Assembly (NCBI GenBank): GCA_900769905.1
Contig: CAAGIL010000019.1
Location: forward strand, 1 to 10,143
From: Rikenellaceae bacterium
Lineage (GTDB): Bacteria; Bacteroidota; Bacteroidia; Bacteroidales; UBA932
DNA: 10,143 bases
Direction: 5' to 3'
A model generated the notes under the pieces. That model was not told the DNA's origin. It did no database searches and saw nothing but the letters and a program-made list of their open reading frames with translations. This document shows positions 1-7,354 of this stretch, in pieces (position 1 is the first letter of the stretch; each line of letters opens with the position of its first letter). A program made the translations under genes and the position numbers.

Positions 1-40
1 AAAGCTTCGACACCGAATCCACGGGCAAGCCTTCACAAAT

Positions 41-71
41 AATAAAACTCGGCCTCCGGGGAGAGGTCGAG
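41..71 (-). terminator. Intrinsic terminator downstream of floA
   Basis: Arms at 48-56 and 63-71 form a 9-bp stem around a 6-base loop. Read on the minus strand, the stem has one A-C mismatch and is followed at once by a T-rich run (the complement of 41-47). This is the layout of a Rho-independent terminator for the floA transcript, about 30 bases past its stop. On the plus strand the stem is better paired (one G-U), but no T-run follows it. Confidence 0.6.
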
Positions 72-100
72 ATTATAAGATAAGGACTGCGCAGGGACCT

Positions 101-1045
101 TTATTTCGCGATTTTCTCGCGCATATCGGTATCAGCCTGGATGTTCTTCATCCTGTAGTAGTCCATTATTCCGAGGTTGCCGCTGCGGAAGGCTTCGGCC
201 ATTGCCAAAGGAACCTGGGCTTCCGCCTCGATGACCTTTGCCCTCGCCTCCTGGGCCTTCGCCTTCATTTCCTGCTCCTGGGCCACAGCCATTGCCCTGC
301 GCTCCTCGGCACGGGCCTGCGCGATGTTCTTGTCGGCATCTGCCTGGTCCATCTGGAGCACGGCGCCGATGTTCTTGCCCACGTCTATGTCGGCGATGTC
401 GATGGAAAGGATTTCGTATGCGGTACCTGCATCCAGACCCTTGTTGAGCACGAGTTTGGAGATGCTGTCAGGGTTTTCGAGCACTGACTTGTGGCTCTCG
501 GAGGAACCGATGCTGCTGACTATTCCTTCACCTACACGCGCGAGTATGGTTTCCTCGCCCGCACCTCCGACCAGCTGCTTGATGTTCGCGCGCACGGTCA
601 CCCTTGCCTTCGCGATGAGCTGGATACCGTCCTTCGCAACTGCCGTTACCGGCGGGGTGTTGATGACCTTCGGGTTCACGGACATCTGCACGGCCTCAAG
701 CACGTCGCGCCCGGCGAGGTCTATTGCCGACGCCATCTGGAAGTTGAGGGAAATGTTCGCCTTGTTGGCGGAGATCAGCGCCATCACCACCTTCGTGACA
801 TTGCCCTTTGCGAGGTAGTGGGCTTCGAGTTCATTGGTTTTGAGGGTAAGTCCGGCCTTGGTACCGGTAATCATCGCCATTACGATGGTCTTCGGATTCA
901 CGCCTCTCCAGCGCATGAGCAGCAGCTGGATGAGGGAGATGTGCACGCCTGAGAGCACAGCCTGGAACCAGAGCGCAACAGGGAAAAACCACAGGACAAT
1001 GATGAGCGCGACGACAACAATGGCCGCAATAATGATTGGTTGCAT
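101..1045 (-). CDS. floA: Flotillin-like SPFH membrane scaffold protein FloA
   Basis: This 314-residue protein resembles the FloA/YqfA (formerly UPF0365) family, usually about 325-330 residues, so it is full length. An N-terminal hydrophobic hairpin-like segment (about residues 3-45) anchors it to the membrane. The conserved block beginning RWRGVNP and continuing through LEAHYLAKGNV marks the family start of the SPFH region (about 45-225). An Ala/Glu/Gln/Lys-rich coiled coil follows (about 228-285; AQARAEERRAMAVAQEQ), and the tail holds FRSGNLGIMDYY, a family-typical ending. Known role of the family: cytosolic-face oligomers that organise membrane microdomains and influence protein secretion and membrane fluidity. 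It starts 3 bases after the nfeD-like gene, the usual NfeD-flotillin pairing, so the two are almost surely co-transcribed. Nothing odd was seen. Confidence 0.93.
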   Translation of the reverse strand: MQPIIIAAIVVVALIIVLWFFPVALWFQAVLSGVHISLIQLLLMRWRGVNPKTIVMAMITGTKAGLTLKTNELEAHYLAKGNVTKVVMALISANKANISLNFQMASAIDLAGRDVLEAVQMSVNPKVINTPPVTAVAKDGIQLIAKARVTVRANIKQLVGGAGEETILARVGEGIVSSIGSSESHKSVLENPDSISKLVLNKGLDAGTAYEILSIDIADIDVGKNIGAVLQMDQADADKNIAQARAEERRAMAVAQEQEMKAKAQEARAKVIEAEAQVPLAMAEAFRSGNLGIMDYYRMKNIQADTDMREKIAK

Positions 1046-1048
1046 ATA

Positions 1049-1510
1049 TTAAATGGTTTTTACAATTACTTGGTTGTCAACAATTTCCACAATTTCAACC
1101 TGGGTCCCGGCAGCCACCATCGAGTTGTCGGCCGACTTCACCTCGCACTCTACGGAGCCGAAGCGTCCCGTGCCGCGCGGAGCAAGCCTGGTCTGGGCGA
1201 TTCCGCGGTCTCCCGGATGGAGACGGGAAGATTCAGTATTGACCCTGGAAGTCACGTCGGTCTTGAGCTCGAAACGCTTCCAGGTCTTGCCTCGGAGTAT
1301 TACCACTACCATCACGACCAGCAGTATGAGCACGACGGCAGTCACCCACCATCCCGCGCAAGGGCTGATGTAATCAAAAGTGTACCAGCAGGCGGCACCG
1401 AGGGAAATGAGACTGAAAAATCCTGCAACGCCCACTCCCGGCACCAGAAGCATCTCGACAAGCATAAAGATTATGCCGGCAAGAATGAGGCTTAACGTTA
1501 TCCACCACAT
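1049..1510 (-). CDS. Short NfeD-like membrane protein, partner of FloA
   Basis: With the start chosen here this is 153 residues beginning MWWITLSLIL. It has three or so hydrophobic segments (about 3-22, 24-45 and 52-73), then a basic linker (RGKTWKRFE). A soluble C-terminal domain of about 60 residues (from LHPGDRGIAQT to the end) has the GxxGxAxTxLxPxGxGxF pattern of the NfeD OB-fold domain. The ClpP-like protease part of long NfeD proteins is absent, so this is the short class that travels with flotillins. The frame stays open up to an ATG at 1543, but a TAnnTTTG box (1533-1540) lies inside that extension. The added residues are also unlike a membrane-protein N-terminus, so the start at 1510 is preferred. 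Known role: binding or stabilising the SPFH partner; the exact activity is unclear. Confidence 0.88.
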   Translation of the reverse strand: MWWITLSLILAGIIFMLVEMLLVPGVGVAGFFSLISLGAACWYTFDYISPCAGWWVTAVVLILLVVMVVVILRGKTWKRFELKTDVTSRVNTESSRLHPGDRGIAQTRLAPRGTGRFGSVECEVKSADNSMVAAGTQVEIVEIVDNQVIVKTI

Positions 1511-1532
1511 AGTTTTCGCATTAAAAGTTTGA

Positions 1533-1540
1533 CAAATATA
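1533..1540 (-). promoter_or_regulatory. Predicted -7 box for the nfeD-floA transcript
   Basis: The minus strand reads TATATTTG, a full match to the Bacteroidota sigma-ABfr -7 consensus TAnnTTTG. A TTTG lies at 1555-1558, but only 14 bases upstream, shorter than the usual spacing of about 19-21. Transcription would start near 1526, some 16 bases before the ATG at 1510, which supports that start codon. This is an inference from consensus only. Confidence 0.5.
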
Positions 1541-1559
1541 CAAAATAAGGAGTACAAAG

Positions 1560-1590
1560 TTTCTTTCTTTTGAGAAAAATACTAACTTTG
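1560..1590 (+). promoter_or_regulatory. Predicted secDF promoter
   Basis: TAACTTTG at 1583-1590 matches the Bacteroidota -7 consensus TAnnTTTG exactly. A TTTC at 1560-1563 sits 19 bases upstream as a weak -33 element (consensus TTTG). Initiation near 1597 would leave a leader of about 30 AT-rich bases before the ATG at 1628. The spacer between the divergent nfeD and secDF starts is only 117 bases, so the two promoters are close together. Confidence 0.55.
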
Positions 1591-1627
1591 CACACTATTT
1601 TGGAAATTAAATGTAAAAATCATAATT

Positions 1628-4600
1628 ATGCAAAACAAAGGTTTCATCAGAGTTGTGGCCATCTGCTTCATTATTGCTTGCTTATGGCAGCTCTCGTTCA
1701 CCCTCGTAAGCAGCATTTACTCAGGCAAGGCCGACAAGGCTGCCGAGAAGGTTGTGGAGGGCGTGAAGGGATCGGCCGCATTCGCAAACATTCCGGAGGG
1801 CGACCAGGCTTTCTATCTCGATTCCATCAGGAAAATCGAGTCCCGTCGCTACACTGACTCCATTTCATCCAAGAAAATCTATTTCGGAAACACCTACAAG
1901 CAGGTTCAGAATAAGGAAATCAACCTTGGACTTGACCTCAAGGGCGGTATGAACGTCATGCTTCAGGTGCAGCTCGAAGACCTCGTGAAGGCACTTGCAG
2001 GCGACAACGCAAGTCCTGAGTTCCAGCAGGCAGTGGCCCTGGCAAAGGAGCGCAGCGTCACCAACAAGGCCGACTTCATCACCCTCTTCGCAGAGGCCTG
2101 GAAGGAAGTTGCCGGAGGACAGAGGCTGTCAGCCATTTTCGGCACCATGGACATGCAGGGCCGCATCGACCCTGAGACCACCGACGAGCAGGTAATCACC
2201 GTTCTCAGGGAGGAAGCCGAAAGCGCAGTTTCCAACTCATTCAACGTGCTCCGCAACCGTATCGACCGTTTCGGCGTGACCCAGCCTTCCATCCAGAAGA
2301 TCGGCAACACCGGACGTATTCTCGTGGAGCTTCCGGGTGTAAAGGAGCCGGAGCGTGTGCGCAAGCTGCTCCAGGGTACCGCATCCCTCGAGTTCTGGAC
2401 CACATATACCGAGTCCGAGATTGCCCCTTACCTCAGGGAGGCCAATGCCCTTCTCGCCCAGCTTGAAGCTGACGACGAGCCGGCTGTCGAGGCTGAGCAG
2501 AGCGCCGAGGGCGACATCGTGGCCGAGGAGCTCAAGGCCCAGGATTCAGAAGACGCTGACCTCGAGGCCTACAGGAAGGCAAATCCTCTGTTTGCAGTTC
2601 TCTCCCCTTCAGGATTCCGCGACAACGCCTGCATAGGTTTTGCAACCGCCGCCGATACCGCACTTGTCAACAAGTATCTCTCAAGGCCTGAGGTTGCAGC
2701 CATCTTCCCTGCCGAGTTCCGTCCTATGTGGGGCGTGAAACCGTCAGAGTATGTTCCGGGCGACAATGTATATGAACTCGTAGCCATCAAGGCTTCTTCA
2801 CGCGACGGCAAGGCTCCGCTCGACGGCGGTTCCGTTACCGACGCACGCGTGGAATACAACGAGCGTCAGGGCGGCGAGCCTAGCGTTTCAATGACAATGA
2901 ACGCTGACGGCGCCAGCACCTGGGCACGCCTTACCAAGGAGAACGTAGGCCGCCAGATAGCCATCGTGCTCGACGGCACCGTATATTCTTATCCTAACGT
3001 ACTCAATGAAATCACCGGCGGCGTTTCTTCAATCACCGGTCATTTCACCATCGAGGAAGCAACCGACCTCACCAACGTGCTCAAGTCAGGTAAGCTCCCT
3101 GCCCCTGCCACCATCGTTCAGGAGCAGGTTGTGGGACCTTCACTCGGTGCAGCTTCAATCCGCGCAGGTCTCATCTCCTTCCTCATCGCCTTCATCCTTG
3201 TGCTGATCTATATGATCTTCTTCTACAAGGGCGCAGGTGTTGCAGCCGACATCGCACTTCTCACCAACGTGGTGCTCCTCTTCGGCGTGCTTGCAGCATT
3301 CGGTGCAGTGCTTACCCTGCCTGGTATCGCGGGTCTCGTGCTTACCCTGGGTATGGCCGTGGATGCGAACGTTATTATATATGAGCGCGTGAAGGAAGAG
3401 CTCAAGGCAGGCAAGGGCCTCGGCAAGGCTATCCACGACGGTTACGCCAACGCCTACTCTGCCATCATCGACGGTCAGGTAACCACCCTCCTCACCGGTC
3501 TCGTGCTCTTCTTCTTCGGTTCAGGTCCTATCAAGGGCTTCGCAACCACCCTTATCATCGGTATCATCACCTCAGTGCTGACCTCCATCTTCATCACCCG
3601 CATCATCTTCGACGACAGGGTGGCCAGGGGCAAGAGCATCAGCTTCGAGACCAATATTACCAAGAACTTCCTCAAAGGCACCAAGATCGACTTCCTCGGA
3701 GGACGCAAGTGGTCTTACATCGTATCCGGTGCACTCATCGTAATCTCCCTCTGCTCAATCTTCATCAAGGGCTTCACCTATGGTGTTGACTTCACCGGCG
3801 GCCGTACCTATGTAGTACGCTTCGACAAGCCTGTTACCGCTGAAGAGGTTCGTGAGGCTGCCAGCAAGGTATTTGACCTCGCCGCTTCCGAGCAGGGTCT
3901 CTCCGGCACCTCAGTAGAGGTTAAGCAGTTCGGTGGAGACAGCCAGATGAAGATCACCACCTCTTACAAGTATGAGGACGAGTCAACCACCGTTGACGCT
4001 GAAATCGAGGGTATGCTCTTCGAGGCAATGAAGGGCTTCTTCGACGAAGGACTCACCCTTTCCGACTTCACCTCAACCCTTGACAACCCTAACGGTATCA
4101 TATCTTCCGACAAGGTGGGCGCATCCATCGCCAACGACATCAAGCGCAATGCTGTGATTTCCATCATCCTTGCCCTCATCGTAATCTTCGCCTACATCGC
4201 GTTCAGATTCAAGGGCTGGGCCTGGGGTCTGGGTGGCGTGGTTTCCCTCGCACACACTGCAATCATCATCATCGGTTTCTTCTCACTGTTCAGCGGCATC
4301 CTGCCATTCAACCTGGACGTTGACCAGACCTTCATTGCGGCCATCCTGACCATCATCGGTTACGCCATCAACGATAACGTGGTTATCTTCGACCGTATCC
4401 GTGAGAACCTCGGCCTGCATCCTAACGATGACTTCAAGCAGACTGTGAACAAGTCCCTCAATGCAACCCTCACCCGTACGGTGAACACCTCAGTATCCAC
4501 CCTCCTCCCTATGCTTGCCATCGCAATCTTCGGAGGTGAGTCCATCAGAGGTCTGTCAGTCGCCCTCTGCGTCGGTATCCTTATCGGTACTTACGCTTCC

Positions 4601-4687
4601 ATCATGATCGGTACCCCTATCATGTACGACACCATGATGTCAAGGCGCAAGAAGCTCGCCGCAAAGGCCGAAGCCAAGAAGAAATAA
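1628..4687 (+). CDS. secDF: Fused protein translocase subunit SecDF
   Basis: A 1019-residue fusion of SecD and SecF, the form typical of Bacteroidota. It uses the proton gradient to pull secreted proteins through SecYEG on the outer face of the inner membrane. SecD half: TM1 (about 7-29), the D1 motif LGLDLKGG (100-107), a large periplasmic P1 region, then five TMs (from about 511 to 660). The D4 motif GMAVDANVIIYERVKE includes D579, which aligns with the proton-relay aspartate, and R587. SecF half: TM1 (about 694-713), YGVDFTGG (718-725), a periplasmic P4 domain, then five TMs (about 841-996) with GYAINDNVVIFDRIREN (from 911; D916). The tail is Lys/Ala-rich and cytosolic. An acidic low-complexity stretch (about 279-313) interrupts the P1 region. 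The start at 1628 is followed directly by the TM1 signal anchor and lies just downstream of a good promoter. The gene is monocistronic, with its own terminator. Confidence 0.97.
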   Translation: MQNKGFIRVVAICFIIACLWQLSFTLVSSIYSGKADKAAEKVVEGVKGSAAFANIPEGDQAFYLDSIRKIESRRYTDSISSKKIYFGNTYKQVQNKEINLGLDLKGGMNVMLQVQLEDLVKALAGDNASPEFQQAVALAKERSVTNKADFITLFAEAWKEVAGGQRLSAIFGTMDMQGRIDPETTDEQVITVLREEAESAVSNSFNVLRNRIDRFGVTQPSIQKIGNTGRILVELPGVKEPERVRKLLQGTASLEFWTTYTESEIAPYLREANALLAQLEADDEPAVEAEQSAEGDIVAEELKAQDSEDADLEAYRKANPLFAVLSPSGFRDNACIGFATAADTALVNKYLSRPEVAAIFPAEFRPMWGVKPSEYVPGDNVYELVAIKASSRDGKAPLDGGSVTDARVEYNERQGGEPSVSMTMNADGASTWARLTKENVGRQIAIVLDGTVYSYPNVLNEITGGVSSITGHFTIEEATDLTNVLKSGKLPAPATIVQEQVVGPSLGAASIRAGLISFLIAFILVLIYMIFFYKGAGVAADIALLTNVVLLFGVLAAFGAVLTLPGIAGLVLTLGMAVDANVIIYERVKEELKAGKGLGKAIHDGYANAYSAIIDGQVTTLLTGLVLFFFGSGPIKGFATTLIIGIITSVLTSIFITRIIFDDRVARGKSISFETNITKNFLKGTKIDFLGGRKWSYIVSGALIVISLCSIFIKGFTYGVDFTGGRTYVVRFDKPVTAEEVREAASKVFDLAASEQGLSGTSVEVKQFGGDSQMKITTSYKYEDESTTVDAEIEGMLFEAMKGFFDEGLTLSDFTSTLDNPNGIISSDKVGASIANDIKRNAVISIILALIVIFAYIAFRFKGWAWGLGGVVSLAHTAIIIIGFFSLFSGILPFNLDVDQTFIAAILTIIGYAINDNVVIFDRIRENLGLHPNDDFKQTVNKSLNATLTRTVNTSVSTLLPMLAIAIFGGESIRGLSVALCVGILIGTYASIMIGTPIMYDTMMSRRKKLAAKAEAKKK

Positions 4688-4710
4688 TCATTCTTCAGAT
4701 AATTGAATTG

Positions 4711-4739
4711 CCCCGGACCGTGAAGGTTCGGGGTTTTTT
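4711..4739 (+). terminator. Intrinsic terminator of secDF
   Basis: CCCCGGACC (4711-4719) and GGTTCGGGG (4725-4733) form a 9-bp stem with one G-U pair and a 5-base loop. Six T residues follow (4734-4739). It lies 23 bases after the secDF stop codon. Confidence 0.9.
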
Positions 4740-4741
4740 GT

Positions 4742-4842
4742 GCCTTCCGCAAGGTGGCGAACACCCTTGCCTTTGGCTGTAACCTTCCCACTATCAGGGC
4801 GGTTGGGGGACTTTCACCCGTTAGAGTACGTTCGTGCTTGAC
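4742..4842 (-). repeat. Structured intergenic element resembling a group II intron domain I fragment
   Basis: The stretch between two convergent terminators is not part of either gene. On the minus strand it reads GGGTGAAAGTCCC (4807-4819), GGGAAGGTT (4781-4789) and GCCAAAGGCAAGGGTGT (from 4777 down to 4761). These words recall, from memory, domain I of bacterial group II introns. It folds well: CCTT/AAGG (4743-4746 with 4751-4754), GCC/GGC (4769-4771 with 4775-4777), and a nested AACC/GGTT plus CCC/GGG hairpin (4781-4804). CGAAC/GTTCG (4758-4762 with 4830-4834) could close the whole unit. No reverse transcriptase gene or domain V lies nearby, so it is at most a remnant. It could instead be a Bacteroidales-specific intergenic repeat or a small structured RNA. 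I have no search result to confirm copies. Confidence 0.4.
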
Positions 4843-4846
4843 GATT

Positions 4847-4874
4847 AAAAAAGGCGAAGCATTTCTGCTTCGCC
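4847..4874 (-). terminator. Intrinsic terminator of the EF-G2-like gene
   Basis: GGCGAAGC (4853-4860) and GCTTCGCC (4867-4874) form a perfect 8-bp stem with a 6-base loop. On the minus strand six T residues follow (the complement of 4847-4852). It lies 22 bases past the stop codon of the EF-G-like gene. Confidence 0.9.
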
Positions 4875-4896
4875 CGATTTGCTATGTCTGTCGCTA

Positions 4897-7008
4897 TTAG
4901 TCTTCAGCGGCTTCAGCTGCTGCGTATTCAGCAAGAAGCTTGGTCTGAACGTCACCAGGAACAGGCTGGTAATCAGCAAATTCCTTCTCGAAGGAAGCTG
5001 AGCCTGCGGTCAGGGAGCTCAGGGAAGTAGAGTAGCGATAGAGCTCTGCCTGAGGCACGCGGGCCTTGAGGATGGCGAAGCCCTTGTCGGAACCCATATC
5101 TCCGAGGACACCACGACGGTTCTGGAGGTCTGACATAACGGCACCCTGATACTCAGGAGGAGTCATCACGGTCACGTTGTAGATAGGCTCAAGAATCTTA
5201 GGACCGGCGTTGCGGAAGGCCTCCTTGAAGGCGTTGCGGCCTGCGATGATGAAGGCGATTTCCTTGGAGTCAACCGGGTGCATCTTTCCGTCGTAGACGA
5301 ATACGCGGATGTCACGGGCATAAGAACCGGTGAGAGGACCTTCTGACATCTTCTCCTTGATACCCTTGAGGATAGCAGGCATGAAGCCGAGGTCGATGGC
5401 ACCACCGACAACACAGTTGTAGAACTCAAGCTTTCCGCCCCACTCGAGGTCGGTAATATCCTGGGTCTTGACATTGAGCTGGGTGTCCTTGCCGTCAATC
5501 TTGAACTTGGTGTTGAGCTCGCCTTCTGCAGGGCATACGAGGAGGTGAACCTCACCGAACTGACCTGCACCGCCGGACTGCTTCTTGTGGCGGTACTGGG
5601 CGGTAGCCACCTTGGTAATGGTCTCGCGATACGGAACCTTTGGCTGATAGAGCTCTACGTCCACGCCGAACTCGTTGACCAGACGCCACTTGACGATGTT
5701 GATATGCTGCTCGCCGTTGCCCTTGAGAATGGTCTGGCGGAGCTCCTTGTTGTAGTCTACGATAACGGTCGGGTCCTGGGAGGAAATCTTCTTCAGTGCA
5801 TCACCGAGCTTCTGCTCATCCTGAACGACCTTAGCCTTGATGGCGCACTCGTACTTGGAAGCAGGGAACTCGATCTTGTCGTAGTTGATGCCTGAACCAG
5901 GAAGGGAAAGGGTGGTGTTTGCACGGCTGTTCTTGAGCTTCACTGCGCAGCCGAAGTCTCCGGCGTGAATCTGGTCAACAGCTTCCCTTTTCTGACCTGC
6001 AACTGCATAAATGGTGGAGAAACGGTCCTTGCCGCCGGAAACAGGATCTTCGAGATCGACTCCGGAGGTGAGGGTGCCGCTCATTACCTTGAAGTAAGAT
6101 ACTTCACCGAGGTGCTGCTCAACGGCGTTCTTGTAGATGAAGATTGAAGGAGCACCTTCGTCCTTGTTGGATGGTGCAGGAGCAACCCTTCTGGTGAACT
6201 CGAGGACTCTCTTGACACCGATGTCCTTCTTGGCGGATACGCAGAATACAGGGTAAGCTTCACCCTGGCTGATACCCTGGCTGAGTCCCTGACGGATTTC
6301 GTCCTCGGTAAGGCTTCCGGCCTCGAAGAACTTCTCCATAAGGGTGTCGTCATACTCGGCTGCCTTCTCGATGAGTTCCTGACGGGCTTCCTCGGCCCTG
6401 TCCACAAGGTCAGCAGGAATCTCAAGGTCCTCACGGGTGCCGTTGGCATCCTTGAAGTGATAATATTTCATCGTGAGCACATCCACGAATCCGTCGAATG
6501 AAGGGCCTGAAGTCACAGGGAACTGGATGTAAACGGCCTTGTTTCCGAATGATTCCTTGATGCTGTTCTGGACCATATCCCAGTCGGCCTTCTCGCCGTC
6601 GAGCTGATTGACGGCCACGATGAGAGGAAGGGACTGCTTCTCTGCGAGGCGGACGAACTTTTCGGTTCCCACTTCCACACCCTGCTGGGCATTCACCACG
6701 AGTATGCCGCACTCGCAAACCTTGAATGCAGAGTACGCACCGCCGATGAAGTCGTCAGCGCCCGGGGCGTCGATGAAGTTGAACTTGGTGTTCTGGAATT
6801 CGGCGTAGAGAGGGGTTGCGTTGATGGATCTCTGGTTGATCTTCTCAAGCTCGTTGTAGTCGGAAACGGTGTTCTTGTCTTCAACGGTTCCTCTTCTGTC
6901 GATTACCTTGCCCTCGTAGAGCATGGCTTCAGCCAACGTGGTCTTGCCGGACTTTGTAGCTCCGAGAAGTACCACGTTGCGGATCTCTTTGGTTGTGTAT
7001 TCTTTCAT
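4897..7008 (-). CDS. fusA2: EF-G paralogue (EF-G2 type) with a degenerate GTPase centre
   Basis: A 703-residue protein with the full EF-G domain order: G domain (about 1-275), domain II (about 285-375), domain III (about 385-455; LKGNGEQHINIV), domain IV (about 458-600; VPYRETI, SGGAGQFGEV, and tip HPVDSKEIAFIIAGRNAFKEA), and domain V (LEPIYNVTVMTPPEYQGAVMSDLQNRRG, from 606). The P-loop GATKSGKT (16-23) is intact. Other G motifs have drifted. The canonical DTPGHVDF reads DAPGADDF (80-87), so the catalytic His is Ala84. The switch I RGITI reads RSINA (60-64), so the Mg-binding Thr is Asn63. NKxD reads NQLD (134-137). Bacteroides thetaiotaomicron EF-G2 is known to support translation without GTP hydrolysis and to matter during carbon limitation and gut colonisation. 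This gene fits that class rather than the housekeeping fusA, which normally sits in the str ribosomal operon. It ends in its own terminator. Confidence 0.9.
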   Translation of the reverse strand: MKEYTTKEIRNVVLLGATKSGKTTLAEAMLYEGKVIDRRGTVEDKNTVSDYNELEKINQRSINATPLYAEFQNTKFNFIDAPGADDFIGGAYSAFKVCECGILVVNAQQGVEVGTEKFVRLAEKQSLPLIVAVNQLDGEKADWDMVQNSIKESFGNKAVYIQFPVTSGPSFDGFVDVLTMKYYHFKDANGTREDLEIPADLVDRAEEARQELIEKAAEYDDTLMEKFFEAGSLTEDEIRQGLSQGISQGEAYPVFCVSAKKDIGVKRVLEFTRRVAPAPSNKDEGAPSIFIYKNAVEQHLGEVSYFKVMSGTLTSGVDLEDPVSGGKDRFSTIYAVAGQKREAVDQIHAGDFGCAVKLKNSRANTTLSLPGSGINYDKIEFPASKYECAIKAKVVQDEQKLGDALKKISSQDPTVIVDYNKELRQTILKGNGEQHINIVKWRLVNEFGVDVELYQPKVPYRETITKVATAQYRHKKQSGGAGQFGEVHLLVCPAEGELNTKFKIDGKDTQLNVKTQDITDLEWGGKLEFYNCVVGGAIDLGFMPAILKGIKEKMSEGPLTGSYARDIRVFVYDGKMHPVDSKEIAFIIAGRNAFKEAFRNAGPKILEPIYNVTVMTPPEYQGAVMSDLQNRRGVLGDMGSDKGFAILKARVPQAELYRYSTSLSSLTAGSASFEKEFADYQPVPGDVQTKLLAEYAAAEAAED

Positions 7009-7058
7009 TTCTGAGTTATTAATTATTAAATATTTTCAAAATTGTCGTGTAAAGCTCA

Positions 7059-7066
7059 CAAATCTA
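7059..7066 (-). promoter_or_regulatory. Predicted -7 box for the EF-G2-like gene
   Basis: The minus strand reads TAGATTTG, an exact TAnnTTTG match, 50 bases upstream of the ATG at 7008. No clear TTTG is found at the expected -33 distance; only a TTGT-like word lies near 7085-7089. The leader would be about 43 AT-rich bases. The weak -33 fits a promoter that needs an activator, but that is inference. Confidence 0.45.
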
Positions 7067-7073
7067 ATAAAAA

Positions 7074-7259
7074 TTAAGGCCATTCACAACAATATTTCAA
7101 TAATAATTCATCAATTCCCATCCCGAGCTCCCTGAATACTATTTCGTTCAGCTCGGGCGCGTCCATCTTCAAAGCCCGGCAAACGGCAGGGAGTTCCAGG
7201 CCAAAGCTCCCGTTTTCGAGAATCTCTCCCAAAGATTCGTATTTTTCTGTCCACTTCAT
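7074..7259 (-). CDS. Small predicted helical protein with AraC-HTH-like pattern
   Basis: A 61-residue ORF starting MKWTEKYESLGEIL and ending LLLKYCCEWP. I do not recognise a named family. Residues about 27-55 (LPAVCRALKMDAPELNEIVFRELGMG) have the helix-turn-helix spacing and the FRxELGM ending seen in one half of AraC/XylS DNA-binding domains, but the usual second HTH is absent. The frame stays open upstream to 7331, but that extension would cover the palindromes and possible promoter of the divergent spacer. The internal ATG at 7259 is therefore preferred. It lies 65 bases upstream of the EF-G2-like gene on the same strand, with no hairpin terminator between, so the two may share a transcript. 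Amino-acid make-up is reasonable for a real small protein, but length alone cannot prove it. Confidence 0.5.
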   Translation of the reverse strand: MKWTEKYESLGEILENGSFGLELPAVCRALKMDAPELNEIVFRELGMGIDELLLKYCCEWP

Positions 7260-7305
7260 ATCGGCAAATATGGGTCCCGATTCCGAAATCCGCAACAGGC
7301 CCAGT

Positions 7306-7318
7306 ACCGAAATTCGGT
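7306..7318. promoter_or_regulatory. 13-bp perfect palindrome, possible operator
   Basis: ACCGAAATTCGGT has 6-base arms around a single central base. The core CCGAAAT recurs at 7283-7289 and 7379-7385, so the spacer holds three copies of the word. If the weak minus-strand -7 candidate at 7324-7331 is real, this palindrome overlaps the start of that transcript, a classic repressor position. No binding protein can be assigned from sequence. Confidence 0.4.
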
Positions 7319-7323
7319 CACGA

Positions 7324-7331
7324 CAAACCAA
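7324..7331 (-). promoter_or_regulatory. Weak -7 candidate for the small ORF / EF-G2 transcript
   Basis: The minus strand reads TTGGTTTG, one mismatch from TAnnTTTG. It would start transcription near 7317, about 58 bases before the ATG at 7259. No good -33 element is visible; the 19-bp palindrome ends next to where it would be. Confidence 0.25.
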
Positions 7332-7354
7332 TATTTCCGTATTTTATGTAAATA

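Noticed and set aside
1..45. An open plus-strand frame of 13 codons ending in tandem TAA stops, possibly the tail of a gene entering from the left and converging with floA.
   Set aside because: Too short to distinguish from chance, and no recognisable protein end.
177..952. Long plus-strand ORFs opposite floA (up to 213 codons).
   Set aside because: They overlap a clear FloA coding sequence on the other strand, have low-complexity Ala/Ser-rich translations and no family features.
1511..1543. N-terminal extension of the NfeD-like protein to an ATG at 1543.
   Set aside because: The extension contains the predicted -7 box and initiation point, and the added residues do not resemble a membrane-protein start.
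4591..4791. A 66-codon minus-strand ORF spanning the secDF 3' end, its terminator and the intergenic element.
   Set aside because: It crosses a strong terminator and antisense secDF; the intergenic part is better explained as structured RNA-like sequence.
7260..7331. N-terminal extension of the small minus-strand ORF to an ATG at 7331.
   Set aside because: It would place coding sequence over the 13-bp palindrome and a promoter candidate; the internal ATG at 7259 gives a more protein-like start.
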